This document shows, piece after piece, positions 47,390 to 59,685 of a stretch of 64,000 nt of DNA. Numbering within the stretch: position 1 is the first letter of the stretch; each line of letters begins with the position of its first letter. The DNA is taken from NCBI GenBank assembly GCA_928212115.1, contig CAKMRJ010002223.1, positions 304,834,502 through 304,898,501 on the forward strand, written 5' to 3'. The stretch comes from Lactuca virosa. Lineage: Eukaryota > Streptophyta > Magnoliopsida > Asterales > Asteraceae. The position numbers were made by a program, and so were the translations under genes. The notes under the pieces were generated by a model that worked only from the letters and a program-made list of their open reading frames with translations, was not told the origin of the DNA and did not search any database.

Positions 47390-50300
47390 GTCTCCCACTT
47401 GGATAAGTCTATAACTATAATGGCCAGTATAACTTCTGAATCGATCAACAAATTGTAGTTTCCAAAAGCCGCTGTCGAACTCTGATCCAGTCAGTTACGT
47501 GTCCTAAGATAAGTGATCATATAACCCTTCGTTCTGCAAGATATCATTTGGACATGAGACATGGAATATAATCAATCTCGTTGTCCAAGACTTTGTTTCC
47601 CAATTTTCTGATTTGTGATGATATAGGACTTCTAATTGAACACATCAATTTAGTTCTGGCTGGGCCCAACATATAAGTCAACACCAAATCACCGAGGGGC
47701 CCAAAGATATCGCTTTTCCCGTTAGGAAAAAAGGAACAAATAAACTTTGACTCATATTCTTGCATCCTTTACTCATCAAATCATGCATGGCAATAATTTT
47801 TATAACATCAAGTTACTGATGCATTTACGCATTACCAATGTACAACCGAATTGTAAATTACAACTCACATATCTCTGTTTCAAGATCATAAGATATTATC
47901 ATCTCAAAATTTCTCGTGATAAATTCCATGAAGTAATTCTCTAAGTGTGGGTTAATCTGATACTTAAATCTCCATTTCTAAGTACTCATGAACATTTCAG
48001 CAATACCATTGATATGTCTAAAACTTTTTAGACAATCTACAATTCTATTCATGACATCCTTAATTCACTACTTACTTCCAACGTATGAGCGACTGTGGAG
48101 TTTCGAATAATCAAATTATTCAGGAAGTAAAACATGCAAAATGAAACACAATAATAAGTTAAATAACTATGGTCTCAAAACTATTGAATATAAATAAAAC
48201 TCTTATTATTTAATCACCATAATGATTATCACATTTTTCATTGTATAATGTTTCGAGTAATCAACTAACCACTTGAGTTAAGCATCAGTCATGCCATGTT
48301 ATGAACATGCATACTATGCCTCTCTGTGGTCCTTCCTTTGTGAACATATCGACTTGACACTATTCCAAAGATGATCATTTCACAATTCCAAATTCTTGTC
48401 ACAGTCTAAAATATATTGGAATTCCAACCTTACATGCATTGATTTTCTGTGATGTCGAGGCTTCTAAGTCACAGAGACTGAGCCAATGATATTACAGAAT
48501 ATTCCATTGGAACTTTGTTACTAGAAATGATTCCAAAGTAATAGAGGTTCTACGCTCCTTGAACACTTCTCTTGCATTAAAGTTTCCAATTCACACATAG
48601 ACTCAATAATCAACTCTCATTATGGAAATTTTTCCATATTCCCATATGACCACAAATTTTGACCAAGAATCATCTCAATCTAAAACATGTCACTATGGTC
48701 CATCCAAATAATAATATCATACTTTTAACTGTCCACAATCAACCAATCTTTTGGTAAACCTCAGAATGTTCTCGACAATCATTTAATAACTTTAGTTATA
48801 TAAAATTCTAGTTCTTTTCTCTCACAATGCTCTGAGCATTTGAAAAATTAGAATAATTGAATATTATAGCATATATAATTGATCCTATATCTGAAGCATA
48901 TGGGATTCGACTCATTATGTCTCACGTAAGGATTTGATATATGTTCTGTCTCTTGCTATGTTGAAACATTTCATATATGTCTATGACTAGGTTCTATTAA
49001 ACCATACAATCTAAACTGTTAGATTTGAAATGAAGTATGAGTGCCCTCTCCCTTAAGTCTATTATAGCGAAACAATTCCTAAACTTTTCAATTTGCCAAT
49101 TGAAAAACTTTGTTTCCTACGAATAGTATTGTCAACATGCAATACTAGCATAGCAGTTATGCTCCCACTAGCTTCGACATGTACCCATAAATCAACTGGA
49201 CTTCTAGAAGTCAATACTCTTAACTTTCTTACTGAAGTACACACTTCTGTTATGCGATGCTTCGATAAGTCTTCAACTAGACTTCTTAAGCTTATACACC
49301 TTCATTGGATAGCATATGTGTGTGTGTGTGTGTTTAAACCCTTTCAAAACTCATAACTATAAGCTTGAAAGTTCAAACAATTCTTTCCCATTTCTCACAA
49401 TTCGAAATATGTAGAGGGATGTCGTAATCATATTATGAATTTGAGAATGCAATCAATACAACCACTAACCATGTTGATCTTTATCATATCTTTATAAAAT
49501 CTACTAGCGAAAGTAATTCCTCATAATCATTCTTACAAATTAGAGTGAAACCTTTGCCACCTAGATTTTATGGTGTATACGTTCCCATCCATGTGAATCC
49601 ATCATTTGCAACCTACAATCATAAGAAAAGGTTTAGGACAAAACCAAATTTAAATCTAGCTTTCATTCCATGGAATGAACTACGCAATTCTAAATTTCTT
49701 GCCCTCTGGTAGCACAAGTGCCTACCAATGCTTCCATGTTGTTAGTAGCTCACCCATATTGATTAATGTACTTTCACTGACCAACGTGCCTTTTAGTTTT
49801 TGCAGTTAAATGAAAAACATAGAACTCAAAAGCATCACCAACTCATCTGGAACGTGCACATAAATAAGAACGTGTCAACTTAACACGATAGGTTATCAAC
49901 CTCAGGTCGTGTGCTAGTGATAACTAGAATGTTTATTATCGACTGACTCCTGAAACTCTCAAGATCAATAAGACTCCCACTGACTTCTTGACATATGAGT
50001 TTTCTCTCAATGAACATTCTTTGATGACCAAAACAAATATTCAAAAGTTTGTGTAGATTCTCGATAAGAAAACACTTCACAGAATAGGTCTCAGTTTGTC
50101 CTTTGTTTCTCGATTAACGAAAAACATCACAACTCCAGTTCTATATGTGTTAGAGTAAAAAAAACATCTTTACTCCACATATTTCAAAGTGTTTTCAACC
50201 TTCTAAGTTAGAAATGAGCTTCAAGATACGATTTGTAGTAACTAGAGAATCACTCTAAGACTTGATTAGAAACGAAGTATGATTTATCTCTTGATTGAAC

Positions 50301-51193
50301 TATTTCAACAATATTGAATTCCTCTTCTTAGTCATATAATTGTACTAAGATGTTCATTGAGTCAATTTTGATATAAAATCACAATCACTAAGATGATCAT
50401 AAAACGTGATACTAAAGCATTCTCTTTTCTTCTCATATTAGAGAATATTTTTATCTTTCTGCCTGACAGATTCTTCTTATTCATTCTGCTGCTATTTGAA
50501 TCTTTTCAAAGTATCAAAATTATGCTTAATCTTATAAATACAACCATATTTATTGAAACATCAGAAAATCATGATGAATAGAGTTATCATCATTTGTGGT
50601 GGATACGAATAGTCCATATCAACATGTACTAGATCTATTAGTCCTTCACTTGACTCACATAAGCATGTGATCAATGAATTAGTCATAATTTTCCAATAAA
50701 CAAGATTCTCATAAACTTATACAACACGAATTGTACAACACCAAGTATCTGTCCAGTTGGTGATGAGATTTCTTTTCACTTGGTCAATTATGATAATACC
50801 ACAAGTGATATCATAAGAATCAAATCCACAATTAATATTGCTAATATTAGAAATGTAATAAACACTTACATAAATTCCATTACAAGGAAATGTATAAAAT
50901 GAGCCAACCAAATAAACAAAAATTTCATTTTTACTGAAAATAAACAGAAAAACCGCAACTTGTCCTTACAAAGCATAAAATGAAAAACTACATTTCTAGA
51001 CATCTCCGAAGAGTAATAGAAATCTATTAAATTATCCTAACTCCTTATTAGCATCTCCAAAATCTAATCATCAAACCATGTTACCAAAGTCCATTTCCCT
51101 GGTCAGATTTAGCACACTCTACTTAAGCTTCCTTCTTTCTCTTAGATCCTGAAATAACATCGAAATGTGATCATCACAACATGTATTAAGAAT
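47390..51193 (-). mobile_element. Element E long non-coding 3' internal region
   Basis: About 3.8 kb of AT-rich sequence between polypurine tract and gag, where a copia element would have pol. No ORF exceeds 90 codons and none shows a copia motif. A (gt)n run lies at 49317-49334. It probably represents the replaced or lost pol region of a non-autonomous derivative. Confidence 0.65.
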
Positions 51194-51996
51194 CTATGAA
51201 TAGGAACTTGTTAAGATAATGGATGTACCTGAAGTAGAGTCACACAACTTGACTCCACTATCTCTGAGATCTTTCAGGTACTTTGGGCAGCTTCGCAACC
51301 AATGTCCCTTCAATTGGTAATAGAAACATATGGACTCTTTGGGGTTAACACATGGAACTATCTCATAACTAGCCTTTCTCTTTACCATATGATCAAACTG
51401 TTTGACATTGGCCGACCCCTTTCCATTGGGAAGATAAATATTTTGTGGACCACCATTGTCATAATGGCCAATGTCCATGGAAACTTTAGAATTAGACCAT
51501 TTAAGCATCTTTGCTTCAGATGTTCTCTTAAGCATTCTGGTTCATCAACAATAAACATTTGGGTTAATTCAATTAGGGTCACGTCGATGTTCATCATATG
51601 AAAGTTCTCAATGAACTGTTCGTATGAATTTTGAAGAGAAAGAAGAACCAAATCAATGGCTTGCTCCCTTGGGAAAACGACACCCATTCTATCCAACTTG
51701 TCATTGTATGATTTCATTTCCAAAACATGCGCAAACACAAAATTTTCATCTTGATATCTACACGCCATTAGGGCTTAAGTAGTTTCGTATCTTTCAAATC
51801 GAAGAAAATGTGACACTGGGAGAGTTACTAGAGGGGGAGGTGGAAGAGTTGAAGAAGCAGGATGTCCAGTTCCACCATTTCCCGAAGAAGATAAAACATT
51901 TTACCCTTGATTAGAAAGTGGAAGACGATCTTCAGAAGGAAGAGAAAAACTTTTTCCAAAGGAACAATGATGGCCATTATTGTCTTGACTTGACAT
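51194..51996 (-). pseudogene. gag: Element E copia-type gag (broken)
   Basis: The likely start is MSSQDNN at 51996 (minus). A later frame (51382-51768) carries FVFAHVLEMKSYNDKLDRMG, then LLSLQNSYEQFIENFHM, the classic copia gag core, then LTELTQM-like sequence. After a frameshift, 51194-51535 carries the nucleocapsid knuckle CFYYQLKGHWLRSC with its second Cys replaced by Tyr. A stop follows the N-terminal 31 codons. Gag would form the particle; this copy is inactive. Confidence 0.8.
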
Positions 51997-53324
51997 CTAT
52001 AATGGGAGAAAATACAATTCAAGTTAGTTGATTGTAATCCTTAATTATTAACCCATAAATGCAAATTAAGGCTAGGATCCATATTTTCGATTTGAACTTT
52101 AAAGAGGGATGTCGTAATCAAATTCAAATCTATTTTAGGTAGGTAAGGCTTTTACCAATTTCATTCTTATGAAACTCGTAGATCATTTGAGATTCATTGA
52201 ATCTTATCAATGGCATGTTTAATCTCAGATTATGCTCTCACTTTTGTGACTGGGATGCCAAGGATAATAAACAATATGTGAATAACCATGCAAACCCACT
52301 TGACAACCTTGATGTCATTTACCATCTCAAATTGATGTTCCGGTTAACCACACACACTCCATCAACAATGATAATTTTTAAGATGTCCGTCATATCTCTT
52401 TATAGTCCCTATTAGTGTGTCGGTTAACTACGCACGCTCCACTAACGACATATAAAGCATGATGTTTGTTTTTCATGGATTAGCATACTTTTCACATTTT
52501 TTCTAAAGTAACTAAGAATGGGATTTTTAATAAAAAAATTTAGTTACTTTTATTATAATTTTAATGAGAATTAGTGTCCTATCAAACCCGTTTGTCTAAC
52601 GATCCTCCACCATACAAGAGAGCGGTGGGTAAGAATGGATACCTAATGGCGGTCATTTTATAGGCCGCTTCCTTAAACTCTCCTTATAGTATGACTTCGT
52701 GAATGAGACGTACTAGTGGTTTGATTGACTTAGTCTTATACATATAGTAATAATTAAACTTTTAATTTTACATATAGTATAAGGTGTGTTTTAAAACATC
52801 TTCAAAACACTAGGTTTATTATTAAATTTAGAAATTAAATAATTAATTTAAATTTAAAAAATAAACCAAATGATTTAATAATTATCTATTAATTAACAAT
52901 TAATTAATTATATTAAACCAAATAAGGATTGACTAATTAAATTAAACAATTAATTTAATCATAATCCTTATACCCCTAGATTTTCGAAAATTAGGTAAAG
53001 GATCTATCCAATTTTAATTCAGATAATTACCAAATTTAAAAAATTCCTAATTAACTAACAATTTTCGAAAATAGATTGGGGATGAAGGTAATGAAATCAA
53101 ATCCTTACCATAATATTGAATTTCTTGGGGAGGAGGGTTAGGGTTTCAAAACCCTAACCCTAATTTGAAACTTAGGGGGGGGGGGGGGCAAGATTAGGGT
53201 TTCAAAACCCTAACCCTAAATGGAAATTTGAGGCCCTTTAGGGTTTAATTTCCATAAAACATAATGTGATCAATTTACTAATTATAGCCAATTTAATTGA
53301 AAACAAGCCAAGCTCTGATACCAC
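51997..53324 (-). mobile_element. Element E leader with telomere-like inverted repeats and primer site
   Basis: Untranslated leader between gag and the 5' LTR. Near its end are two inverted repeats: gggttagggttt-ca-aaaccctaaccc (53135-53160, 12-bp perfect arms) and a shorter copy (53194-53213). A run of 14 G lies between them (53175-53188). The primer-site complement gctctgatacca is at 53312-53323. No ORF of note. Confidence 0.7.
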
Positions 53325-53394
53325 TGATGGGTTTTATGCAAAACAAATAAACTTAAAACTCTTAAGTGTGCATGCAACCCTAATAAGGATCTAT
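53325..53394 (-). repeat. Element E 5' LTR, left piece
   Basis: The first ~70 bp of the LTR, matching 46539-46609, stop at ggatctat. The rest of the LTR resumes at 62348 with acataccttttag. About 90 bp of LTR sequence (equivalent to 46610-46697) and the left end of element F are missing at this junction. Confidence 0.85.
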
Positions 53395-55791
53395 GTGCAA
53401 TGCAGTCATCCCGAGCTCTTCCCTTTGCTACCGGAAGTACCGGAAACCAAAACTGAAAACTATAAGCACGAAGCTTATTGAGTTCCCCAACCTACCACAT
53501 ACCATACACATAAGCACATACATTGGGCCCCCGCCCCTACATCGGGCCCCGCCTGGCATCAGACTCTATCCGGCATCGGCCACGCCCGGCATCAGGCCTC
53601 GCCTGGCATCGAGCCCCGCTCGGTATACAGATTTGTTTCTCTTAGGCCCCACCTGTCTCTGGGCCCCGCCCGCTATACACATGCAATAATATCATATAAT
53701 CATACTAGCACATAAAGAAAACAAACTCTAAATGTATTTCCTGTCCTAAGGCCACGCCTACTTGGGCCCCGCCCCTGTCCTGCTACTGATGAGTCATGGA
53801 ACCCCGTCCATACTCAGCTAGTGATGAGATACGGGACCTCGCCCATACTCACCTCCCGAACAGGCACATACAAGTATCACACAGATAACAAGTATAATCT
53901 ATCATGCAAACATTCCTTGGGCTTGCCCCGACATCGAACCTTAGCCCGGCATCAGACCGAAGTCCGGAAGCATATAAACATTCCTCGGGCTTACCCCGAC
54001 ATCGGACCGAAGTCCGGAAACATACAATCAGACGCATGCAAGAATCACAAAGACACCAAGCATACAAACATTCCTCGGGCTTGCCCCGGCATCGGATCGT
54101 AATCCGGAACATATAACATAACTGATGCCAATGGCTAACCCCCAGGTCTTCCTACCATACATAAACTAAATGGGCTGGCATTGTGACCGTAGACCCATAC
54201 AAACAGTGAGGAGACTCACCTCGCACTGCTAAACTCCCACAGATAATCCTCTAACTGCTAACTGGCAATTCCCCAAACTGCTGCTCCTTCGGCTCCCCGA
54301 GCTATCATTACCAAAATAACACTTAGTCAAAACCCAATAATCCTTACTTGTGGTGAAATGACTGTTCCACCCCTGGCTTAACAAGATTTCCAACCAATGC
54401 CCAAAACTATCAAATCCATAAAAATCCATCAATGGCCCAATTTTCCAAATTGGGCCCAACCCCTTACATGGGCCTTTCTCAATAGGCCAATTACTTTTCT
54501 GAACCAATGACTTTCCGATAGCCCAAAAGTCCAAGACCATTGGGCCCAATCAAGGCCTAACTACATTGGGCCCACTAAGGCCCAATTCATCATCCAAGGC
54601 CCATTAGGGTAAGCCCTGTAAGGCAAGCCCAACCAGAAGTCCATTACTCTAAAATCCTTAGTCCATTATGAGCCCAAACCGAAAGAAAAGACCAATACCA
54701 AGCTAGCCCACAATCATAGAGTCCAAAAATTGCACAGGGGTTGTTCACGTCGTGAGCTCATCATGCCCATGTCGTGAGGTCGTGGTTTCAGTCTAGGAAC
54801 TTCCTCGAATACGCACTCACGTCGTGAGGCTTCATTCCTCACATCGTGAGTCCAAATCTGACCAAAAATGAGTATTAATCTCTTAATCCATTAAGCCTTA
54901 ACATGGGACAGTTTATAGGGTCTTCCTTGACCCCAAGGATCATAAAAATCGAAGCTTTCCAGTCACATATGTCCAGTACATGACTTAAACACCAACCAAT
55001 ATCAGCATGAAGGAAAAGGGCCAAGACTCAAACTTGGAGTCCAAAACCATGACCAAAGTCCAGATCTAGAACATATAAGGCTTAAAGTACCAACATGATC
55101 CATAAAGTTGCCAACTTTATGGATTCCATGCATGCTAACCAACATTACAAGCCATAAAATGCATGGAAACTTAGATCTAGCAAGAAGGGAAAGGAAAAGG
55201 TATGATCTTGAGGACTTACAAAGGTCCAAAAGTTCCACAACTAGCTGATGGTGAAGCCAAGAACCTAACCAATCCACCACCAATGATCTTCTTCTCCTTA
55301 ATGAGCTTCAAAGCCTCCAAAATATCTTGAATAACACAAAAAAAGACCAAGAACTTCAATGGGGGCTGAGATTAGGGTTTCCAGAGGTCTTGGGAGTGAA
55401 AGAGGCTGAAGAGGAGCAACCCTAATCATCTCAACGATCACCCACCCGAACTACTCCAACTTCAAACGACCATAACTTCTTCGTTTCAACTCCGTTTTTG
55501 ACGTTCTTTATATCCACGGAAAGGTGGCGAAAAGCTCTACACATCTATCAACTTATCCTCACCTCAAAACCTTCCAAACGAAAATCCAAAATTCATAAAG
55601 AGCTCGAACTGCCACTTTACCGATATACCCCTTGTCTCCAAGGCAGAACCCAAACCCCCAGATCACCTGAATTACATTTTTCGTACCTAAATGGGTCTAG
55701 ATCTCTCTTTCCAAAGGCCCTAAGCCTTATGATAACCCATATTCAGGCCACAGTCCCGAATTTGGAAAACGATTCGGAACAGGGCGTTACA
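53395..55791 (-). repeat. Element F 3' LTR, end-truncated
   Basis: It matches 59855-62347. It contains GC-rich minisatellites (53520-53660; 53905-54115), TCACG-T-CGTGA palindromes (54745-54755, 54816-54828) and one U3 module (about 55467). It lacks a stretch of about 70 bp, present at about 61932-62000 in the other LTR, that includes the TATA-like tacctttaaatacc. The break lies at tca/tca microhomology. It ends GGGCGTTACA. Confidence 0.88.
53520..54115. repeat. Two GC-rich minisatellites in LTR F (left copy)
   Basis: First array (53520-53660): short units built on gggccccgcccggcatc. Second array (53905-54115): units of about 45-55 bp with cattcctcgggcttgccccg, then acatcggaccgaagtccgga. The same two arrays lie at about 60000-60150 and 60385-60620 in the right LTR with different unit numbers. 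Frames over them (53849-54112 and others) are artefacts. Confidence 0.8.
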
Positions 55792-57589
55792 ACTCTCCCC
55801 CACTTAAATTTGATTTCGTCCTTGAGATCGCTCATTACCAACACCCATATTCCAACAAGTGATCTAAGGAACGCTACCATCACATTAAGCATCCAATGAT
55901 GTTTCCAAGGCAACTGAACCCAACTACCAAGACCTTCCAAACCTGATTATCTTCATGCTACTCTCAGAAACGAAATCCCTATCCATAACCAGTTGTAGAA
56001 TACTTACATTTGACAAAAGGATCAGATAATCCTTCGAGTAGAATATTCATCCCTGAAACGGTTAGACTCAAACGAGAGTTGCTCAACAGGGCCAAATCCT
56101 TTACTCTAAGATTATTCAATCCAACTGTAAGTAACTTAGCACCTTCGATCGATAAGTTATTTCCCATACGAGAATCCTCACTTCATTAATGTTTCCTGAA
56201 CATCGATTTGTCTCTTGAACACTATTCAAATGAACCGAGACCACCTTTGTCCCAACTTATCTGTCAACTATCCGGAATACCGGATTCCCACCCGGTTGCT
56301 GCACTAAAGAACACTATATCAGTTGCTCCGAGTGACTTCTGAAGAAACTTCGGCTATCGAAAACTACTTTATCCATATTGCCACTCATGGCTCAAAAATC
56401 TTGGGATCCCCGATCCCTTACCTTGACCCTACGGTCTCTTCCAGGTCTCACCTGCATTGGTACAAGAACACGGGCCTCGCCTTTGGGTCCCACCCAAACT
56501 ATAACACGGAGCGGTCTTTCCCACAGGTCTCACCTATCTAGGGCTACACAGGTCCAACTCCACCTCGAATCCCATCGAACTATCATTTCTTGATTCCTAT
56601 CACGCTAACTAGGAGGTACGGGCCTCGCCTACACTCTGCTGACTAGGAGATACGGGCTCCCGCCCATACTCTGCTAACTAACCGCCAATGAATGCTACAG
56701 CTATCTCGCATTCTTACAACACTTTTCCACACTGTCTGACTGTTGGTGAATGCTACGGCTATCCCGCAGTCTTACAACACTTCCCACACTGTCTGGCTGC
56801 TAGTGAATGTTACGGCTATCCCGCAGTCTTACAACACTTTCCACGCTGTCTGGCTGCTAGTGAATGCTACGGCTATCCCACAGTCTTACAACACTTTCCA
56901 TGCTGTCTGGCTGCTAGTGAATGGTACGGCTATCCCGCAGTCTTACAACACTTCCCACTTCGATCCTGCATATCACCTTACATCCTGGCTGAATTCGCGT
57001 CCTGCTGGAAATTCTCCAATCTGGTTTCCCATCACAAAATATCAACTACTGTGAATACGCGAACTCAACGTTGGGAAATTTCCTAAACTCCCAACTCACA
57101 CACTCCTCTATCCAAACAGCCACGTGGGACACCTTCATACCTGAGGGGAATACGAACTCATCCTAGATCCATAACTCCTTTTGTTCCTAAACCCTTGGAG
57201 AACTCTCCCCCACTTTGGTTCAACTACATCTAATGGCGCACCATGCTGAGAAGATCCCTAATTCTTTGTATCATCCAATGATCAATCTTGCTGGCAACCA
57301 CGCTTACCACTGTTAGTGTTCCCAAAACTAACCGACACTAAAGCAGTAAAACCCCTGAAGACTGTCGGAACACTCCCCAGGTTCCAATCATACTTTCTAC
57401 AACTACCGCATTCTGAGAATCCACTTTACACGGAGACGACCCCACACTACTACCATAAGACCCATGGTATGCAGATAGCATATAATTCGAACATAAGCAG
57501 AGAAATATAATTCTAAAATACATTTACTACTATCGATGCAGTACCATAACAATAAAATCATAAATAAAAGCTGATAGGAAAGTAAAAGA
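55792..57589 (-). mobile_element. Element F region after gag, non-coding
   Basis: About 1.8 kb between polypurine tract and gag end, where pol would be expected. It includes a protease-RT linker vestige: ttctcccccactttggttca (57205-57225), similar to the same linker in A (7277-7297). It also holds a 57-bp tandem repeat (56690-56975). No RT, RNase H or integrase motifs are seen. Confidence 0.65.
56690..56975. repeat. 57-bp tandem repeat, five copies
   Basis: Units begin gaatgctacggctatcccgc at about 56690, 56748, 56805, 56862 and 56919, so spacing is 57-58 bp. The copies are near-identical apart from the first, which is most diverged. Since 57 is a multiple of three, an open frame (56688-57086) with a repeated CYGYPAVLQHFP unit appears on the plus strand. 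It is antisense to the element and probably not translated. Confidence 0.85.
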
Positions 57590-58779
57590 TACACACATGC
57601 AACATCGGAAGCTGCCCGTGCCTCCTCTGTGATCAGCTGGAAAGCCCTGCTCCTTGCAGTAGGCACCTCTGCCCGGCCCGGACGGTCGTCGGTGATCCTC
57701 AATGTCGTAGAGGCAGGTGCTATCACCTGTCCCGCTATAACCAAACTCAGACATTGGGCCTTCTTGTGGCCCCACTAACTGCAACGGAAGCAGATCAGGT
57801 TTGATCCCTGGGTGGTGGTAGCAGTATAATCCCTGCTATAATGACCAATTCGGCCGCACTTGAAGCAACCCAAATCACCACCACTGCCGCTCCTACACGC
57901 ACCCTCGTGCGTCCTGCCACACTTTCCATATCGGTTGCGGCCCTAAAAATCTCTCGACCTCGAATCTGACCCCTTTGGCCTCTTTCCCGAACCTGTGGAT
58001 ACCTGAGTCTCATCCGGCTTCCTCTTCCTCTCTGACTCTAAGTCAATCTCTCTCTGGCTCGAGCGATCATATCCTCCAACGTCTTACAACTGGATAGGCT
58101 CACAAACTGCCTGATGTCACCCCCCAGCATCTCGTGATATCGGGCCTTCTTCATCTCCTCATACGCTCCATACTGCGAAACAAGAAGTTCCCTATCCTTG
58201 AACTTAGCGGTGATCTCAGCCACCATCTCTGTAGTCTGCTGGAGGTCCTGAAAATCCCGTGCTAGCTGTTGCACCTCAATCACTTGTGCAAACTCAGCCT
58301 TGAACCTGGCCGAGAAGTCACTCCATGTCATCGCGTCCAATGCGACATCATCCCCAATGGCATGTCTAACCTCCTCCCACCAATCACGTGCTCTGTCCTT
58401 CAGAAGACAGGAGGCGATTCGGACCTTGTCCCCCTCGGGACATCGGCTGGAACGAAAGGAGTTGGCGATATCAGCCAACCATCTACTGCTAGGAATGGGG
58501 TCCTAAGCCCCATGGTAATCTGGAGCACCATAAGCTCTGAACTCACGGAATGTCAATGTGCGCGCGCCCATCATGTGCTCCCTGCTTCTCATCCAATATC
58601 TCTACTATACCCTCCTTGACCGTACCAGAGATCAAAGGAGTCTGGTCAAGGATACTACGCGTAACCTCAGCTGAAATAAACCCTCTCATCTGCTCGTGAG
58701 CTGCCCCGACTCTTGATCCCGAACCTGATCCCTCACTGGCTCCCGAAGTGCCAACTGGTCTAGTACGTAGCGTCACCAT
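57590..58779 (-). pseudogene. gag: Element F gag (broken)
   Basis: The likely start is MVTLRTRPVG at 58779, followed by a Gly/Ser-rich part and ISAEVTRSILDQTPL, as in A. The capsid core 58038-58478 shows CLLKDRARDWWEE and FSARFKAEFAQ, and RARERLT. Nucleocapsid knuckles near 57850 and 57770 are damaged: CFKCGRIGHYSRDY lacks the last Cys, and CFRCS-WGHKKAQC has an in-frame stop. A frameshift lies between 58543 and 58478. It ends near FQLITEEARAASDV, at the position where A has its candidate intron. Confidence 0.88.
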
Positions 58780-59685
58780 GCTGCAACATATCATAATGAC
58801 TATCAGAATACTCATCATATCTAGAGGGATCACACACATACACACTACAAGTTTCCTGGTTTTATCTCAGTCTTCCTTGATTCGAATATGGATCCTCTTC
58901 TTTCAGTAGTACGAGCCTATACTACCGTCCACATATATCCGTACTTTCCTCAAGAATTGCCTCAACTCCACCAAGTCCCTTTCACTAGTACTATTTATCC
59001 CAACACTACTCTCATCCTAGGCTTGCCCTAGGGTAATCACCAACCCACTATCCGCCATCAGCTGCATAAGAATTCCCTGCTACCTCCCCCTAACTAGTTG
59101 GCGAATACCATTACATATCACTAAGACCAGATAATTCTTCGAATGAGAGGTTCTACCCTACAACGGTTAGACTCAAACGAGAGCTGCGAAATCAGGCTAA
59201 ACCTAACCTTCTGAAATTATTTAGTCCTTGCAATATGTAACTTAACATATTCATTTACTAGTTAGTAAAAGATAACTAAGACTCCTAAAAGCACAAACCA
59301 AGCAGCGTTCAAGCATTGAGTAAACATAATCAAGCATATCCTAATCAGACCATCATATCATTGACTAATCTGTACTAGCATGCAGTTCATAAAGCTGATA
59401 CACATATAACAGGAACATAAGGCATCATTCCTAGATCCTTAGCCCTAATCTAGCATGCAGTTCTCACAAACATATCATAACATAAACTTGTATGGGTAAT
59501 TGATGATTGCATGCACCTCACCCTTTTCTCCTTTCAAAGTTCTTTTCTCTTTTAAAAAATGCTTTTAAAAATTCTTTTTATAAGAATGCTTTTCTTTTGA
59601 AAATTTTCATACCAAGTCCTTAGTTTGAGTTTAGACACACCTGAGAGTGTGCCCGAATCCTCAAACCAAGGCTCTGATACTAACT
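58780..59685 (-). mobile_element. Element F leader with GTAGTA/TACTAC stem and primer site
   Basis: The stem GTAGTA/TACTAC lies at 58906-58925 with an 8-nt loop, about 127 nt upstream of gag, next to tcctcttctttcag (compare gtcctgtgcttccag in A). The primer-site complement gctctgatacta is at 59671-59682. No ORF is seen in the intervening 750 bp. Confidence 0.7.

Noticed and set aside
55498..55899. 133-codon plus-strand frame, with a relative at 62054-62320
   Set aside because: It covers the U3 end of both LTRs of F, so its repetition reflects the LTR pair; no domain.
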